A stretch of 45,412 bases of DNA from a virus, in IMG/VR virus record IMGVR_UViG_3300042301_002222, positions 1 through 45,412 of that record. One strand, given 5' to 3'. The notes under the pieces were generated by a model that worked only from the letters and a program-made list of their open reading frames with translations, had not been told where the DNA came from and did no database searches. Position numbers and translations under genes: made by a program. Positions within the stretch are counted from its first letter, which is position 1, and the number at the start of each line of letters is the position of its first letter. Below, piece after piece: positions 9,493 to 19,200 of this stretch.

Positions 9493-10251
9493 TCAAAAAT
9501 CCAGAGAAAGATCCTCCGTGTCACATTTGGAGAAAGATCCAAGAACTTCCTCAGAAGTTTTATAACCCTCGCACCCTTTTGACCGATTAGCCGAGGAGCA
9601 CACCAAAGAAAAATTAGCCTTTGCAAGGTGATAGCTTTTCCAGTCTTTCCATAGGGCTTTGTCCTTAAACTCCTTCGCCGTGGGTGGGCCAACCAGAAAA
9701 ATATCTACGTAGGTTAACGAGTTTAGTTTAACGAACGAGTCTGCAATTTCAGCAAAAGACAAACCCACATGGTCCACGTCGGTTTTCATTCCCCTTCTTA
9801 GGTTCTTTCCCGTCAGGTAACAAGTTGCCGGAAGACATACAGAGTCTCGAAAGTCCCTCAGCTGTTGAGAAACCCCGCTCCTCATGGCCGCCTTCACAGC
9901 ATTAAAATGTTTCTCCTCTAAGCTTGCGCTTGTTGCGATTTTCTTCGGAGGGTACAAAAAGTCGATAAGTTTCTTCTTGGGTATCGGTTGCTTGGAGCCA
10001 CCTCTTTCGAGGCTTAGCATTTTCACTCTCATGCCGCCAGCGATATCAACATTCCTGAGATAGAGCTTAACTTCCGGGTCTGTAGACAACTTTTCCCAAG
10101 TAGGTGTGACTCGGCACGACCTTAGAACGAAGTCTTTTGGTTCACCGATAAGCTGGGAATTTACTCGGTGGTTCTCTATAATTCTACTCAGTTTATCTGT
10201 GTAATCTTTTTTGGTTAGTCCGAATGTTTGTTTGCCGAGTGTGTCGCTCAT
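9493..10251 (-). CDS. HNH-type endonuclease with DUF3223-like N-terminal domain
   Basis: This is the only minus-strand gene. The N-terminal part (residues 8-105) starts FGLTKKDYTDKLSRI and looks like the DUF3223/DCL-type domain often paired with HNH nucleases. The C-terminal part carries a CYLTGK element, a DVDHVG element around residue 163, and ANFSLVCSSANRSKG about residue 215, consistent with the first His, core and last Asn of an HNH fold. The probable role is free-standing homing or DNA nicking. The C-terminus ends LSLDF, close to the beta-clamp-binding hexapeptide. It has its own GGGTAAAG element at 10280-10273 (minus strand), 29 bases before the ATG. Orientation and family suggest a mobile insertion. 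Confidence 0.65.
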   Translation of the reverse strand: MSDTLGKQTFGLTKKDYTDKLSRIIENHRVNSQLIGEPKDFVLRSCRVTPTWEKLSTDPEVKLYLRNVDIAGGMRVKMLSLERGGSKQPIPKKKLIDFLYPPKKIATSASLEEKHFNAVKAAMRSGVSQQLRDFRDSVCLPATCYLTGKNLRRGMKTDVDHVGLSFAEIADSFVKLNSLTYVDIFLVGPPTAKEFKDKALWKDWKSYHLAKANFSLVCSSANRSKGCEGYKTSEEVLGSFSKCDTEDLSLDF

Positions 10252-10272
10252 CGAGTAGGTTCGTGTAAGAAG

Positions 10273-10301
10273 CTTTACCCTTGGCTTAACAGCGCTAAAC
10301 T
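10273..10301. promoter_or_regulatory. Overlapping divergent promoters
   Basis: On the minus strand GGGTAAAG (10280 to 10273) precedes the HNH gene by 29 bases. On the plus strand TTTACC (10274-10279), 16 bases and TAAACT (10296-10301) form a sigma70-like promoter 25 bases before GTG 10326. The -35 element of one overlaps the core block of the other, so the two are likely to compete. Confidence 0.5.
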
Positions 10302-10325
10302 CCAGGTAGAAACAACTAGCTAAAT

Positions 10326-10700
10326 GTGACCGAGGACACCTCCGTAATACGACAGCGAGGCGATCTAAAGTACTTAGTAGGAACTGAGGTTGAGTGCTCA
10401 GGTAGAGTGAAAGAGTTTCGACCCCATGTGAAGAGAAAAGATCTTGATTCTCTGTGCCTTGTCAACGTTTTTGTAACCCCTTTGCCCCTGGGGGAGTCTA
10501 TATACCTTGATCACTTATGGGTATTGAAAAAGCAGTTTAAAGTAGTGGGAAGTGTACCACAGAAAAACGAGCGTATACACTTCATCGGCAAAGTTTACTC
10601 CTACAAGAGGATAGGAGGGAAGTCAATTGACAGGGGCTTATTCGGACTCGAAGATTTCGGAATCCTCCCCGTAACTCTCACTGAAGACTATGAAAATTGA
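10326..10700 (+). CDS. Hypothetical protein, possible OB-fold (124 aa)
   Basis: Starts at GTG 10326, 25 bases after a TAAACT element. The product alternates beta strands: VGTEVECSGRVKEF, then LVNVFVTPL, then IHFIGKVYSYKRI, then a short FGLEDFGI end. Residues 18-118 have the strand order and basic surface expected of a nucleic-acid-binding OB fold, but no diagnostic motif is present. It is first in a run of coupled genes leading to a DnaQ-like exonuclease and ThyX, so a replication or recombination role is plausible. Family not recognised. Confidence 0.6.
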   Translation: MTEDTSVIRQRGDLKYLVGTEVECSGRVKEFRPHVKRKDLDSLCLVNVFVTPLPLGESIYLDHLWVLKKQFKVVGSVPQKNERIHFIGKVYSYKRIGGKSIDRGLFGLEDFGILPVTLTEDYEN

Positions 10701-10944
10701 AGTCGAAAGCCACGACCACGACGGACGAACTTACTTTGAGTTTATTCTGCAAGACGGACCGGGAAACCGAGAGAGAGTACGAGGCTACGCAACAGACCTA
10801 ATCGTTGCTTTCACGAAAGTGATAGAATGGCACGAAAGGATCGAGAGGGAGTACCGTGACGCCCATAGTTTACCTCTCTTAGAGGCAACCTACAATGAAG
10901 CTGAAGCGGACGACTCCGCCTTAGAAAACTTACCTAAACAGTGA
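10690..10944 (+). CDS. Small hypothetical protein (84 aa)
   Basis: The ATG lies inside the end of the preceding gene (11-base overlap) and its own stop overlaps the next GTG, so all three are probably co-translated. The product is acidic and soluble, with an N-terminal beta hairpin (residues 1-30) followed by a long amphipathic helix (35-60) rich in Glu and Arg. No family recognised. Codon use matches its neighbours. Confidence 0.55.
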   Translation: MKIEVESHDHDGRTYFEFILQDGPGNRERVRGYATDLIVAFTKVIEWHERIEREYRDAHSLPLLEATYNEAEADDSALENLPKQ

Positions 10945-11561
10945 AACCAACAGAGTTAGAGTTTAAAGAGCTCAAGCGAAAATCGTCAGAGTGGGCGAAA
11001 GATCGCCTTGCTGATACAAAAACGGTGGTCATTGACTGCGAAACCACAGGGATACTAAGAAACGACCCTACGACGGAAATTGTTCAGCTTACTGTAACAA
11101 ACACCGCTATGCGACCGTTGTTTTCCATGCTGATAAAACCCGCTCAGCCAATGAGCGACCAGCTTGTTGGAATACACGGAATATCCAACGACATGGTTAG
11201 TGAGAGCCCTGTCTTCCCTCAAGTTGCAAAGCTAATATCTTTCATCCTAGATGGTAAGCACGTTGTTGCGTACAACGCGGATTTTGACATCGCCCTTTTA
11301 GTGCACTTGTATAAGAAGTACAACATGGCGGTTCCCCAATTTTCGGGGGCGAGTTGCTGCATGGACAGGTACTCAGAGTGGAAGGGTGAGTGGAACGAAA
11401 GCAAGGGCAGTGTACGCTGGCAGAAACTTCCGAACCTGTCTGGAATGCCCGCACACGATGCCCTTGCAGATTGCATATCTACCGTCCGTATCATGGATCT
11501 CATGGCGAAAGGCTTAGATCTCGCCGCGTTAAGCTCTGACGAAATTTCTCTCGACTTTTGA
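10941..11561 (+). CDS. DnaQ-like 3'-5' exonuclease (DEDDh)
   Basis: Starts at GTG 10941, overlapping the upstream stop by 4 bases. Exo I is VVIDCETTG with D32 and E34. Exo II is AYNADFDIALL with Asp at about 114-116. Exo III is AHDALADC with H172 and D177, which places it in the DEDDh group with DnaQ/epsilon and T4 DexA-like enzymes. It hydrolyses 3' ends of DNA or RNA using two metal ions, for proofreading, repair or host-nucleic-acid turnover. The last residues EISLDF match the beta-clamp-binding hexapeptide pattern, at the end of the chain rather than internally as in E. coli epsilon. It ends in a TTGA overlap with the next frame. Confidence 0.85.
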   Translation: MKPTELEFKELKRKSSEWAKDRLADTKTVVIDCETTGILRNDPTTEIVQLTVTNTAMRPLFSMLIKPAQPMSDQLVGIHGISNDMVSESPVFPQVAKLISFILDGKHVVAYNADFDIALLVHLYKKYNMAVPQFSGASCCMDRYSEWKGEWNESKGSVRWQKLPNLSGMPAHDALADCISTVRIMDLMAKGLDLAALSSDEISLDF

Positions 11562-11566
11562 ACACA

Positions 11567-11929
11567 ATGTTTGGTACAATTACCTTCCTTTACGAGCCCT
11601 TCACCAAGGGATTCGACGCTGAAGACCCGTCCGACCCCCGAGTGTCTATACAGTTTTCGTCTGAGGCGGACCTTAGAGGAATGACTGAGAATTTTGAGCG
11701 GTTCTTGAGAGCAGTAGGCTACCCGTTAGATCACGATGAGTTTCTTGCGGTAACCTCTTGTGGAGAACCCCGAGAGGAGTGCGAGACCACGGAAAAGAAC
11801 AGAATCTATTTTCAACACCCTGAGATTAAGGTTCACGGGGAAGACCCCTCTTCGTCCTTGGCAAGTAACATCGCGAAAGCTGTTAATAAGTCTATAGAGG
11901 CTTTCACAATTTCACAGGGGGCTTCCTGA
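11567..11929 (+). CDS. Hypothetical protein (120 aa)
   Basis: I prefer ATG 11567 over the overlapping TTG at 11558; neither has a good Shine-Dalgarno. The protein starts MFGTITFLYEPF, is acidic, and shows an alpha/beta pattern with two helices (residues 35-50 and 100-118) around beta strands. It has two Cys (about residues 65 and 70) and no catalytic signature. It sits directly between the exonuclease and ThyX genes. Similar small proteins accompany nucleotide-metabolism clusters in cyanophages, but I cannot assign a function. Confidence 0.55.
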   Translation: MFGTITFLYEPFTKGFDAEDPSDPRVSIQFSSEADLRGMTENFERFLRAVGYPLDHDEFLAVTSCGEPREECETTEKNRIYFQHPEIKVHGEDPSSSLASNIAKAVNKSIEAFTISQGAS

Positions 11930-11930
11930 C

Positions 11931-12734
11931 ATGGAGAATAGCAATCCGTGGTTCATCGAAGGCTCCAGCAAATCTCGCCTTGTAAGCACCACTCCACAAG
12001 GAGAAGAGCTAATAGCCTACATCGCACGAGTAACGAGCAAAGACCAGAGCAACCCTAAAATTGAGCATCTGCTCAAGTACTGCGCGAAAGAGGGTCACTG
12101 GAGCGTGTTTGACCAGGCCGACCTCACTGTGGAAGTTGTAACACCGCTTGCAATTTCTGTTCAGGTTCTTAGGCATAGTTCGTTCAAGTTTCAGCAGTTC
12201 TCGGGACGATACGAGAACCAAGAAATGGTGTGTAAGCACACGGATGACTTACCGACGTACAAAGACCTTTTCTACATGCCTGAACAGGCGCGGTTGCAGG
12301 ACACCAAGAACCGGCAAAACAGCTTTTTAGCCGAGGACCCCAGCCTCACAGACTTCATGTTGGCTGAGTTTGAGTTTGCGTATAAGGCAGCGATTCAGTC
12401 CTATACGAACCTTCTGGACAAGGGCATCGCAAAAGAGATGGCCCGATTTGTGCTACCTGAAGGGGTCTACACTCGCATGTACCTGAAGGGAAGCGTCCGC
12501 TCCTTCATTCACTACATTAGAGTGAGAGACGATGAAGGTGTGGCACAGTGGGAGCACGTTGAGCTAGCACGGGCAGTTCGAACAATCTTCTCAACACAGT
12601 TCCCGACCATCTATCGCTCTCTGTTCGATGAGAAGACACAAAAGCCCTTATACGCTGAAGACGAGAAGGATCGTGAGATTTTGAAACTAAAGGCCGAAGT
12701 TGAGATCTTAAGAGCACAATTACCCACAACATGA
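11931..12734 (+). CDS. thyX: Flavin-dependent thymidylate synthase ThyX
   Basis: ThyX makes dTMP from dUMP using methylene-tetrahydrofolate, with FAD and NADPH, so it supplies thymidine without DHFR. The ThyX motif is clear: R81-H-S-S-F, then FQQFSGRYEN, matching the family pattern RHRxxSxNxxSxRY with local changes. The second half has the expected ARFVLPEGVYTRMYLKGSVR and FIHYIRVR elements that build the dUMP site. Length (267 aa) is normal for the family plus a short C-terminal charged helix. It begins 1 base after the upstream stop and overlaps the next ATG. It works with the dCMP deaminase and RNR further along. Confidence 0.93.
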   Translation: MENSNPWFIEGSSKSRLVSTTPQGEELIAYIARVTSKDQSNPKIEHLLKYCAKEGHWSVFDQADLTVEVVTPLAISVQVLRHSSFKFQQFSGRYENQEMVCKHTDDLPTYKDLFYMPEQARLQDTKNRQNSFLAEDPSLTDFMLAEFEFAYKAAIQSYTNLLDKGIAKEMARFVLPEGVYTRMYLKGSVRSFIHYIRVRDDEGVAQWEHVELARAVRTIFSTQFPTIYRSLFDEKTQKPLYAEDEKDREILKLKAEVEILRAQLPTT

Positions 12735-12964
12735 ATAATCAAATCGCAAAAGGATTCTGGAAGATTGCGGAGGATTCCCCCCCGGTCGACAAAGAATACT
12801 GGGTCGCATTCTCGGATAGGAGTGGGGACTTTCAAGTGTCAAATTGTGACGTGTGGCTCTTTAAATCAGGTGAATGGCACAGTTTATCTGACTCGCGATT
12901 TTCCGAGGAAGAAGTTGGCCTTCCGGCATACTACATAGACTTACCTATGCCGAAAACAATATAG
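12731..12964 (+). CDS. Small hypothetical protein, DUF551-like (77 aa)
   Basis: ATG overlaps the thyX stop in ATGA fashion. The product begins with a helix and a W-K-I-A-E-DSPPV element, then alternating strands (EYWVAFSD, CDVWLFKSGEWHSL), and ends in AYYIDLPMP. That arrangement resembles phage DUF551-type proteins, which have a W-x-x-x-x-D-x-P start and end in a W/Y-M-PLP motif. DUF551 function is unknown. Assignment is by pattern only. Confidence 0.5.
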   Translation: MNNQIAKGFWKIAEDSPPVDKEYWVAFSDRSGDFQVSNCDVWLFKSGEWHSLSDSRFSEEEVGLPAYYIDLPMPKTI

Positions 12965-13013
12965 TTTACGAATAGCGGTAGAACCTAGAATAAGGGTGCT
13001 ACCGCTGAATTAT

Positions 13014-13997
13014 ATGAGTGAAAGTGAAACGCCAAGACCAAAATTAGAGTCCTACTTTAAGCTCGATAGTAACCCCGCCCCACTCGTAGTTGTTGATTTC
13101 CACGTTTATTTACACGACGTGAAACGGTGGTTCGAAGATAAAGTCGAGGGGTCTGTAAATAAGGATGTAGAGGACAAACTGATAAAAGGGTGTTGGGCCC
13201 TAAAAATTAACCGGGGGCCAGATATGCTCCCGAGGCACCCCTACCGTATAGTCGTGGTTGCGGATAGTCGGTTCAAAGACACAGGGAACTACTGGCGCGA
13301 CCGGGTCATGATAGAGTCCACAGAAGTTCAGACCGCCTGGGTAGAATATGCCGAGAAGAAAGGAAAAAACATATCAGAAATTCCAACTAATTACAAAGGT
13401 ACTCGGGGGGACAAGACAGATACGTTTTGGCGCATCTTTGACATAGGGTGGGAATACGTCAACAAGTACTATCCGGTGTTCTCTCAGGAAGGTTTTGAGG
13501 CCGATGATATTGCCGGGGCCGTTTATCGGCTTTCTCGAGATAGCGAACCAGGGTCTGTTGTAAGAGACCGGCAAATTTTGCTATCCACCCTAGACAGAGA
13601 TTGGTCTCAACTTGTAGATGAAGACATTGGAGTGTATTTCGCAAACACTCGTGTCCCCTTCCCGAAAGAGAAAATTCAAGCAAGACTTGTAGACAATGCA
13701 GGCGTAATTGAGCATACTAAGTGGAGGATGGGTTTCGACTTAGACCACCCTAAAAATCTCGCCGACTGGAAGGTTAAATTTGGTGACATGGGAGATAATT
13801 TGCCACCCGGCAGCCCAAAATCCTTATTTGATTTGACCGAACCCAACCCTGACTACAATATAGAAAAGGACGCACCATGGTATGAAAACCTTGTAGAATG
13901 CTTAAATGAACCCGGAGTTAACCTTCGGAGTGACCACTTTGATCAAACCCTAGTTCAATTTGCTAAGGTAGGCTTGGAATCACCTACGAGACTTTAG
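13014..13997 (+). CDS. 5'-3' exonuclease / flap endonuclease (PIN-like)
   Basis: ATG 13014 is preferred to GTG 12996. Key motifs: VVVDFHVYLHD near the N-terminus (first metal Asp), VVVADSR around residues 80-90, a YKGTRGDKTDTFW segment equivalent to the phage and Pol I YKxxR arch element, FEADDIAGAVYRL with the paired acidic metal ligands, LSTLDRDWSQLVDE with further Asp residues, and GDMGDNLPPGSP, which matches the helix-hairpin-helix GDxxDNLPG motif. It would remove RNA primers and 5' flaps, like T4 RNase H and T5 D15. It follows a short non-coding gap with a GGTAGAA element. Confidence 0.85.
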   Translation: MSESETPRPKLESYFKLDSNPAPLVVVDFHVYLHDVKRWFEDKVEGSVNKDVEDKLIKGCWALKINRGPDMLPRHPYRIVVVADSRFKDTGNYWRDRVMIESTEVQTAWVEYAEKKGKNISEIPTNYKGTRGDKTDTFWRIFDIGWEYVNKYYPVFSQEGFEADDIAGAVYRLSRDSEPGSVVRDRQILLSTLDRDWSQLVDEDIGVYFANTRVPFPKEKIQARLVDNAGVIEHTKWRMGFDLDHPKNLADWKVKFGDMGDNLPPGSPKSLFDLTEPNPDYNIEKDAPWYENLVECLNEPGVNLRSDHFDQTLVQFAKVGLESPTRL

Positions 13998-14008
13998 GGC
14001 GGTAAAAC

Positions 14009-14016
14009 GGGTAAAA
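14009..14016 (+). promoter_or_regulatory. GGGTAAAA putative late promoter element
   Basis: GGGTAAAA starts 31 bases before ATG 14040. A related GCGGTAAAA block lies immediately upstream at about 13999-14007. It marks the switch from replication genes to tail-assembly genes. Confidence 0.5.
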
Positions 14017-14039
14017 CTAGGAAGAATGATTGTTCTTGG

Positions 14040-14711
14040 ATGCAGTCCGACTTATCCTACTTTGCTCATTGTAGCTCAATGGCGCACCTTCTTCTCGAAG
14101 CGTGCGGAGGAAATGTTGCGAGCATTCCTCAGAGTTACCTAGATAACTTTGCCCACGAATTCGCTGATGGAGACGTTTCACTAGTCTCTGCACTCTCTAA
14201 GGTTGAGGGGGTGGAAGACCTGAGTACTGAAGAAGTTGACGAGACCTTAGAGTTGCTACAAAAGGTAAACCCCGATCACTGGCCGTCTGCAGAGTCCATA
14301 GAGAATATTTCCCCCGAAAAGCTCTGGGATAGCGCAAGCGACCCTCAGAGTATTTCAGACGACTTCGTTGAGGATAACCTGGGAACTGCTGAAAAAGTTG
14401 AAAGGGTACTTACAAGCGTTATTGAGAGTGTTTTCGGGGACTCGGTAAACAGCATTCGTGATGCTAAGGGCAAGTACCCATCAAGTTCGAACGACTTTTT
14501 GCAAGTAGACGACGGAACGTTCGCAGGAACTTTTCAGTACGACAGTCACCGTTTCAACTTTGAGATTGCACCAACTGAGCGAGGGTGGATTTGCACATAT
14601 CGCCTAGACGAGTCCTCTCTGGATGCAATTCCCCAAATTGTGAAAGATGTGAAGAGGGACGATAAGAAGAACACTAACGTGAAGAAAACCCGTAGCCAAG
14701 GGTGGAAATAA
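14040..14711 (+). CDS. Hypothetical tail-module protein (223 aa)
   Basis: First gene of the tail block, 31 bases after a GGGTAAAA element and overlapping the next ATG by one base. Residues 1-120 are helical and acidic (DLSTEEVDETLELLQ and similar). Residues about 125-195 form an alpha/beta domain (VESVFGDSVNSIRDAKGKYP, then strands ending in ICTYRLDES). The C-terminal 25 residues are a basic tail. The position just before a tube/baseplate-like gene would suit a tail assembly chaperone or neck protein, but no frameshift product or motif supports this. Confidence 0.6.
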   Translation: MQSDLSYFAHCSSMAHLLLEACGGNVASIPQSYLDNFAHEFADGDVSLVSALSKVEGVEDLSTEEVDETLELLQKVNPDHWPSAESIENISPEKLWDSASDPQSISDDFVEDNLGTAEKVERVLTSVIESVFGDSVNSIRDAKGKYPSSSNDFLQVDDGTFAGTFQYDSHRFNFEIAPTERGWICTYRLDESSLDAIPQIVKDVKRDDKKNTNVKKTRSQGWK

Positions 14712-16234
14712 TGGCCTTTTCCGGAGTCATTCCTACAATCTCAGTAAGCTCAAACTCCCTTGTGAACGGTGTTGCAGGGGGTTTAATAAATAATCTCGCG
14801 TCTTCAGCGGTCCGAGTGGCTTTGAGCCCCAAATTGTCAGACCAGTGGGCGAGCACCGCAGGGTTAAGCCCGCAGTCACTCACTTCGTTTCTGAGTTCGG
14901 CAGTAACACCTGGGCTAATTTCAACTGGTAGTCAAGCCATATCCCAGTCCTTGACGGCTTCGATTGTCAACTCAAAAGCCCTTGGCCCCTTGGGTTCGTT
15001 GGTGCAAGACTTTGCGGGAAACGCGGTTAGTGACTTGTCGCGAGACATACTGGGTACGATGTTCCCAGCAACAGTAAGTAGCCCAACTAAATTCTTTCCA
15101 GGGGCAGGAAACGAGCCAGACGCGGATTACCAAGGGTACGCTTACAATCCCGGAACAAATGGCGCTGACGTGGTGTTTTCTATTAAGCCCGCAGTTTCTG
15201 GAGCCCAGGCGGAAATTACGGATCAAGTGTCGGGTAGGGGTGGGAGTGGTGTTCAAACATCTCTACCTGCAGGGCAAAGTGTTCCGTCTTCAGAGGGATT
15301 GCCCCCAACACCGAAGGCCGACTACTCAGCAGCATTTCAGAGTGCCTCTGGAGCTGTCCTCGGAGACTTGACAAAACAAGCCAACTTAGCGGGTTCCTTT
15401 CGTGGTGTTCCGTTTGGGAGCCCTGACGCATTTAAGGCAATATCGACGATCCCGCAGATTCTTACAAGCTCCACAGTAGGACAACCCTTCTCTCAAGATT
15501 CACAACAGTCCTCAGTGTGGAACTTTATCTGCGCACCTGAAGAAATTTCCTGGTCAACCGCCGTTCAGGTGGATAGAGTTCCAATTTTCGGCACAAACCT
15601 GCCACCCGTGATATCGGGCAGCCGGGGAATGAGGGAACTAAGTATGTCAAACGCTCTTGTGGAGGGTTTTACAAGGGGGAAGACCATTGAAGGGAAGGTT
15701 TCTGACTTGGAAAAACTCCTGAGTTTCACACTGGACACGCAAAACGGCTACGTTAAGGTGCCCGTTTATTGGGTCTATGCAAACAATAAGAGATATGGTG
15801 ATGTTGATGGTGGGTGCTTCCTTATTAAGGAAGTGAAGGTGAAGGAGGAAATGAGAGACTTGACTGGCCTTGCAACACGTGCCAAGGTTGACATTTCCTT
15901 TTCACAAGTTCCCTCGTACCAAGTTGATGACGGGAGAGACGTAGCAAGCAAAACAGTTTCCGGGACTACCTCGAATTTGGGTGCCGTTGCGAGTGTTCTG
16001 TCGACTCGTCCAGTAGTTGTAAATCAAACGACGACGAGTTCTTCTCGGGGGGGAGGGGGCGTGGCTGGACAGACTAATCAAGGTGTTTCGCCGACAACGA
16101 AAATTCCCGGAGTACCATCAGGAGCAACGAATGTGAGAGTCAATGTGAATAAAAAGGGAGAGAGTACCGTGAGTTACACTAACAATGGGGTTGAGGTTAG
16201 AAAGACACTGCCTCGGGGTCAAGGGCAGTTTTAG
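14711..16234 (+). CDS. Tail tube/baseplate-associated structural protein (507 aa)
   Basis: ATG 14711 overlaps the upstream TAA by one base and is chosen over ATG 14702, which lies inside the previous gene. Residues 1-130 are Ser, Ala and Leu rich and helical. Residues about 270-415 form a compact alpha/beta region with VWNFICAPEEISWSTAVQVD, IFGTNLPP, a GRGMREL-like strand and an ATRAKVDISFSQVPSY end. This order resembles the LysM-containing baseplate or tube-initiator proteins that sit next to tape-measure genes. The last 80 residues are a Gly/Ser/Thr-rich tail. It probably connects tube to baseplate; family assignment is tentative. Confidence 0.6.
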   Translation: MAFSGVIPTISVSSNSLVNGVAGGLINNLASSAVRVALSPKLSDQWASTAGLSPQSLTSFLSSAVTPGLISTGSQAISQSLTASIVNSKALGPLGSLVQDFAGNAVSDLSRDILGTMFPATVSSPTKFFPGAGNEPDADYQGYAYNPGTNGADVVFSIKPAVSGAQAEITDQVSGRGGSGVQTSLPAGQSVPSSEGLPPTPKADYSAAFQSASGAVLGDLTKQANLAGSFRGVPFGSPDAFKAISTIPQILTSSTVGQPFSQDSQQSSVWNFICAPEEISWSTAVQVDRVPIFGTNLPPVISGSRGMRELSMSNALVEGFTRGKTIEGKVSDLEKLLSFTLDTQNGYVKVPVYWVYANNKRYGDVDGGCFLIKEVKVKEEMRDLTGLATRAKVDISFSQVPSYQVDDGRDVASKTVSGTTSNLGAVASVLSTRPVVVNQTTTSSSRGGGGVAGQTNQGVSPTTKIPGVPSGATNVRVNVNKKGESTVSYTNNGVEVRKTLPRGQGQF

Positions 16235-16240
16235 TACTAA

Positions 16241-16248
16241 GGGTAAAG
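16241..16248 (+). promoter_or_regulatory. GGGTAAAG putative late promoter element
   Basis: GGGTAAAG lies 46 bases before ATG 16287, further than usual, in the gap before the tape-measure gene. Confidence 0.4.
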
Positions 16249-16286
16249 TCTATTAACACCCGGCTATTTCTGCACGAGAAAAGAGA

Positions 16287-19200
16287 ATGGCGGAGAATAA
16301 GACCTTTACACTGATTGGTAAGTTTGACGACCAAATTACCAAGAAGCTAAAGGATCTAAATAAAGAGTTTCAGAAGCTGAGCAAACCGCTCAGCAAAGAT
16401 AATGCTGCGGCGTCTCTGCGAGACGGGTTTAAGGCGGCTAACTCAGAGCTGAAGACTCTTCATGACGAAATGAAGACTCTAAACAAGCTTAAGTTTAAGT
16501 TCGACAAGTCCGGTATTCAAGCAGCTCGCGAAGAAGTTCAGATGCTTGGTAAAGACCTTGAGTCGGTGTCGAAGAAAGGGCTTCCCATCGATAAGTCTGG
16601 GTTAAAGGCGGCGCAGGAAGATGCAAAGATTCTGGGGAAAATTCTCGAGGCAAACGCACTTATAAAAGTAGGAGAAGGGTTTGCGAATGCTTTAACAGCG
16701 GGGGCCTCTTCCGCTGTAAACATCCTTCAGCAGGGTCTAGGGTTCGTAGGAAAGAGATACTCTGAGGCAGTTCAAGACCAGCTTGGAGATGTCATGGCTC
16801 GTGGTTCCTTGTTTGGATCCCTGAATAAAGAGGGAATGTTCAAAGAGGGACTGGCCGGCAAAGAGGGTCAGGCATTGAAGGACGCTTCGAACGATATGTA
16901 CCTTCAAACGAAAAACATTAGTCGCTCCATGGATAGCGCGATTAACGAGATTATTCGAACAAGTACAGTAAGCTCAAAAACCATACAAATTCTGTCAAGA
17001 CAGCTCGGCGACAACCTGCTCCCTGTGATGCTAAAGGAGAAAGGCATCACAGACCTTTCTATTGTAAGTAGGGAGAAACTAAATGAAGTGATGGGGGGAG
17101 AAAACGGCGTCGGCAAGAAACTCGCTATCTTGTACTCCCAAATCGGGTCTGTAATTACTAGTCCGGCGTACGCGCCCCAGGCTGCTATGGGAGTTACACA
17201 GTTCCTTGGGTCGGGGACAATCAACAGACAATTATCCGTCTTTGAAAACAACCCGATCCTCGTCTCATCCCTCAAAGAAGGTCTTAAAAAGTTCGGTAAC
17301 ACCGTCGAGGGAAGGATCAAGGCAGCCAGTTACGGTTTCTCGATCGCAATGCCTGAGGCTGCTCTTGAAGAAGCTAAGAATACGATTGCAGGTGGTATGC
17401 AGTCCGTAAACGACACCTTTCTCGGTCCGTCCGGTATTCTCACATTAACAGCAGACATTGGCAAACAGGGAGAGAAGACCTTAGCAATGATGACCTCAAG
17501 TGGTGCGAGAGACAAGCAAATAGCGAAGTACGATAGGCGAAACAAGGAAGTTTTAGAAGCACTTGCGAAACAAGGCAGGAAAGAGGCTGAGATACAGAAG
17601 ATTGAGGAACAACAGAAGAACAACAGGGTTCGATTTATAAAAAACCTCGATGACTTCTACAAGTCAGCAGACTCTCCGATCGAAGTGATAGCGACTCAAT
17701 TCGGGCCGCTGTTGCAAAGTTTTGCTAACATGATGAACTCAGCGGGGAACCTTTTGATAGGACCCGTCAACTCAATTATCGGGGCTCTTGCGAGACCTTT
17801 AACTGAACTGCAGGACAACTTTGAGAACTTAGGGTCTGATATAGCCTCAGGTAAGAAGAGCCTAGCTGAAGCACTCGGCAGGGGCTTAGCAGAGACTTTT
17901 AAGGCACTTGCGAGCTATTTCAACCCCGAACAGGCAGGAAAAGACGTTGGAACGGGTATCCAAAAATTCCTCTCAGACTTCATGAAAGGGTTTAAGGGTG
18001 GAGAAGTTGACGGTGAAAGGTACATGAAAATTGTACTCGACACCTTCAAGGATATTATCCTTAAGATGCTGTTCAACAACGGTAATGCACTCCAAGGTGT
18101 TACACCGCTCGGCGACGCCCTGGGAAAGGTTTTTCTGTTGTTGGCTGCTCCGGCTTTCATCAGTGCTGTAATAGCGGGGGTGGTTCCCCTCGCAATCATG
18201 GGATTCGGCAACATGCTGATGGGTGTTTTTGCTGGTTTGGCTGGAGGTGCTCTGGCGGGTGTGGCAGGGTTTGCCTTACCCATTGTGGCGCTCGTAGCGG
18301 GTTTTGTAATTTTCGAAGGTCCGTTGCGAATGCTCGCGGATTGGCTGAAGGACACGGGGGCCAAACTATCCGAGAGCACAAACTGGGTCGCTTCGGCAGC
18401 CGGACTGTTCTTGGGGGGCCTGGGTGACATACTTCGGGGACTTACGAATTTCTTCACAGGAATTTGGGATTTACTCGTGGGCATATTCACGGGAAATCAG
18501 CAATTGATAGTTCAGGGCGTTAAAAAAATCTTTAGCGGAATAATTGAAACTCTCATCGGAGCTGCGGAAAGCGTGGTGGGCTTAGGGGGCATAATCATCG
18601 GGGCAGTCGGAAATCTTTTTACGGCCATTGGACGTAAGATTAATGATATTGCAATTAGTGTTGGGGGTTGGATCAGTGACCGTGTGCCAGGGAGTAGCAA
18701 AGCGTCTCCGAGACCTGCTGCCGGTGCGTCTTCTGCAAGAGCTCCGAAGGCAAAGGCATCCGCGTTTGGGAGCGCAAACCCTTTCTCCGGGAGCTTGAGC
18801 CAAGCCATAGACTTTGAAATGGCAAACAAACCCGCAAACTCCAGCCTTGTAATAGCAAATAGCAGTGAGACGATTATACCTTCCGCCGGTAAGACACCTG
18901 AACGAGAGCCAAAGGCGAAAGCAGCCGCGTTTGGTAGTGCAAACCCTTTCTCCGGGAGTTTGGGACAAGCAATTAGCTTTGAAATGGCAAACAAACCTTC
19001 AAATTCTAGTCTCGTGATAGCAAACAGCAGTGAAACGGTTATACCTGCTGCGGGTGGTCTTGGAGTGGGCTCTTTCATGGAAACTCTCAAAGAGGGATTC
19101 GGTCAGCTCACGACCACAATGAACGAGAACAACCAAGTGTACACCGAAAACGGTAAGAGATTTACAGAGGGATTGTTCAAAGTTTCCGGCCAAGTTATTG

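Noticed and set aside
18512-19090. Minus-strand ORF opposite the tape measure.
   Set aside because: It mirrors the duplicated linker of the tape measure gene and has no independent evidence.
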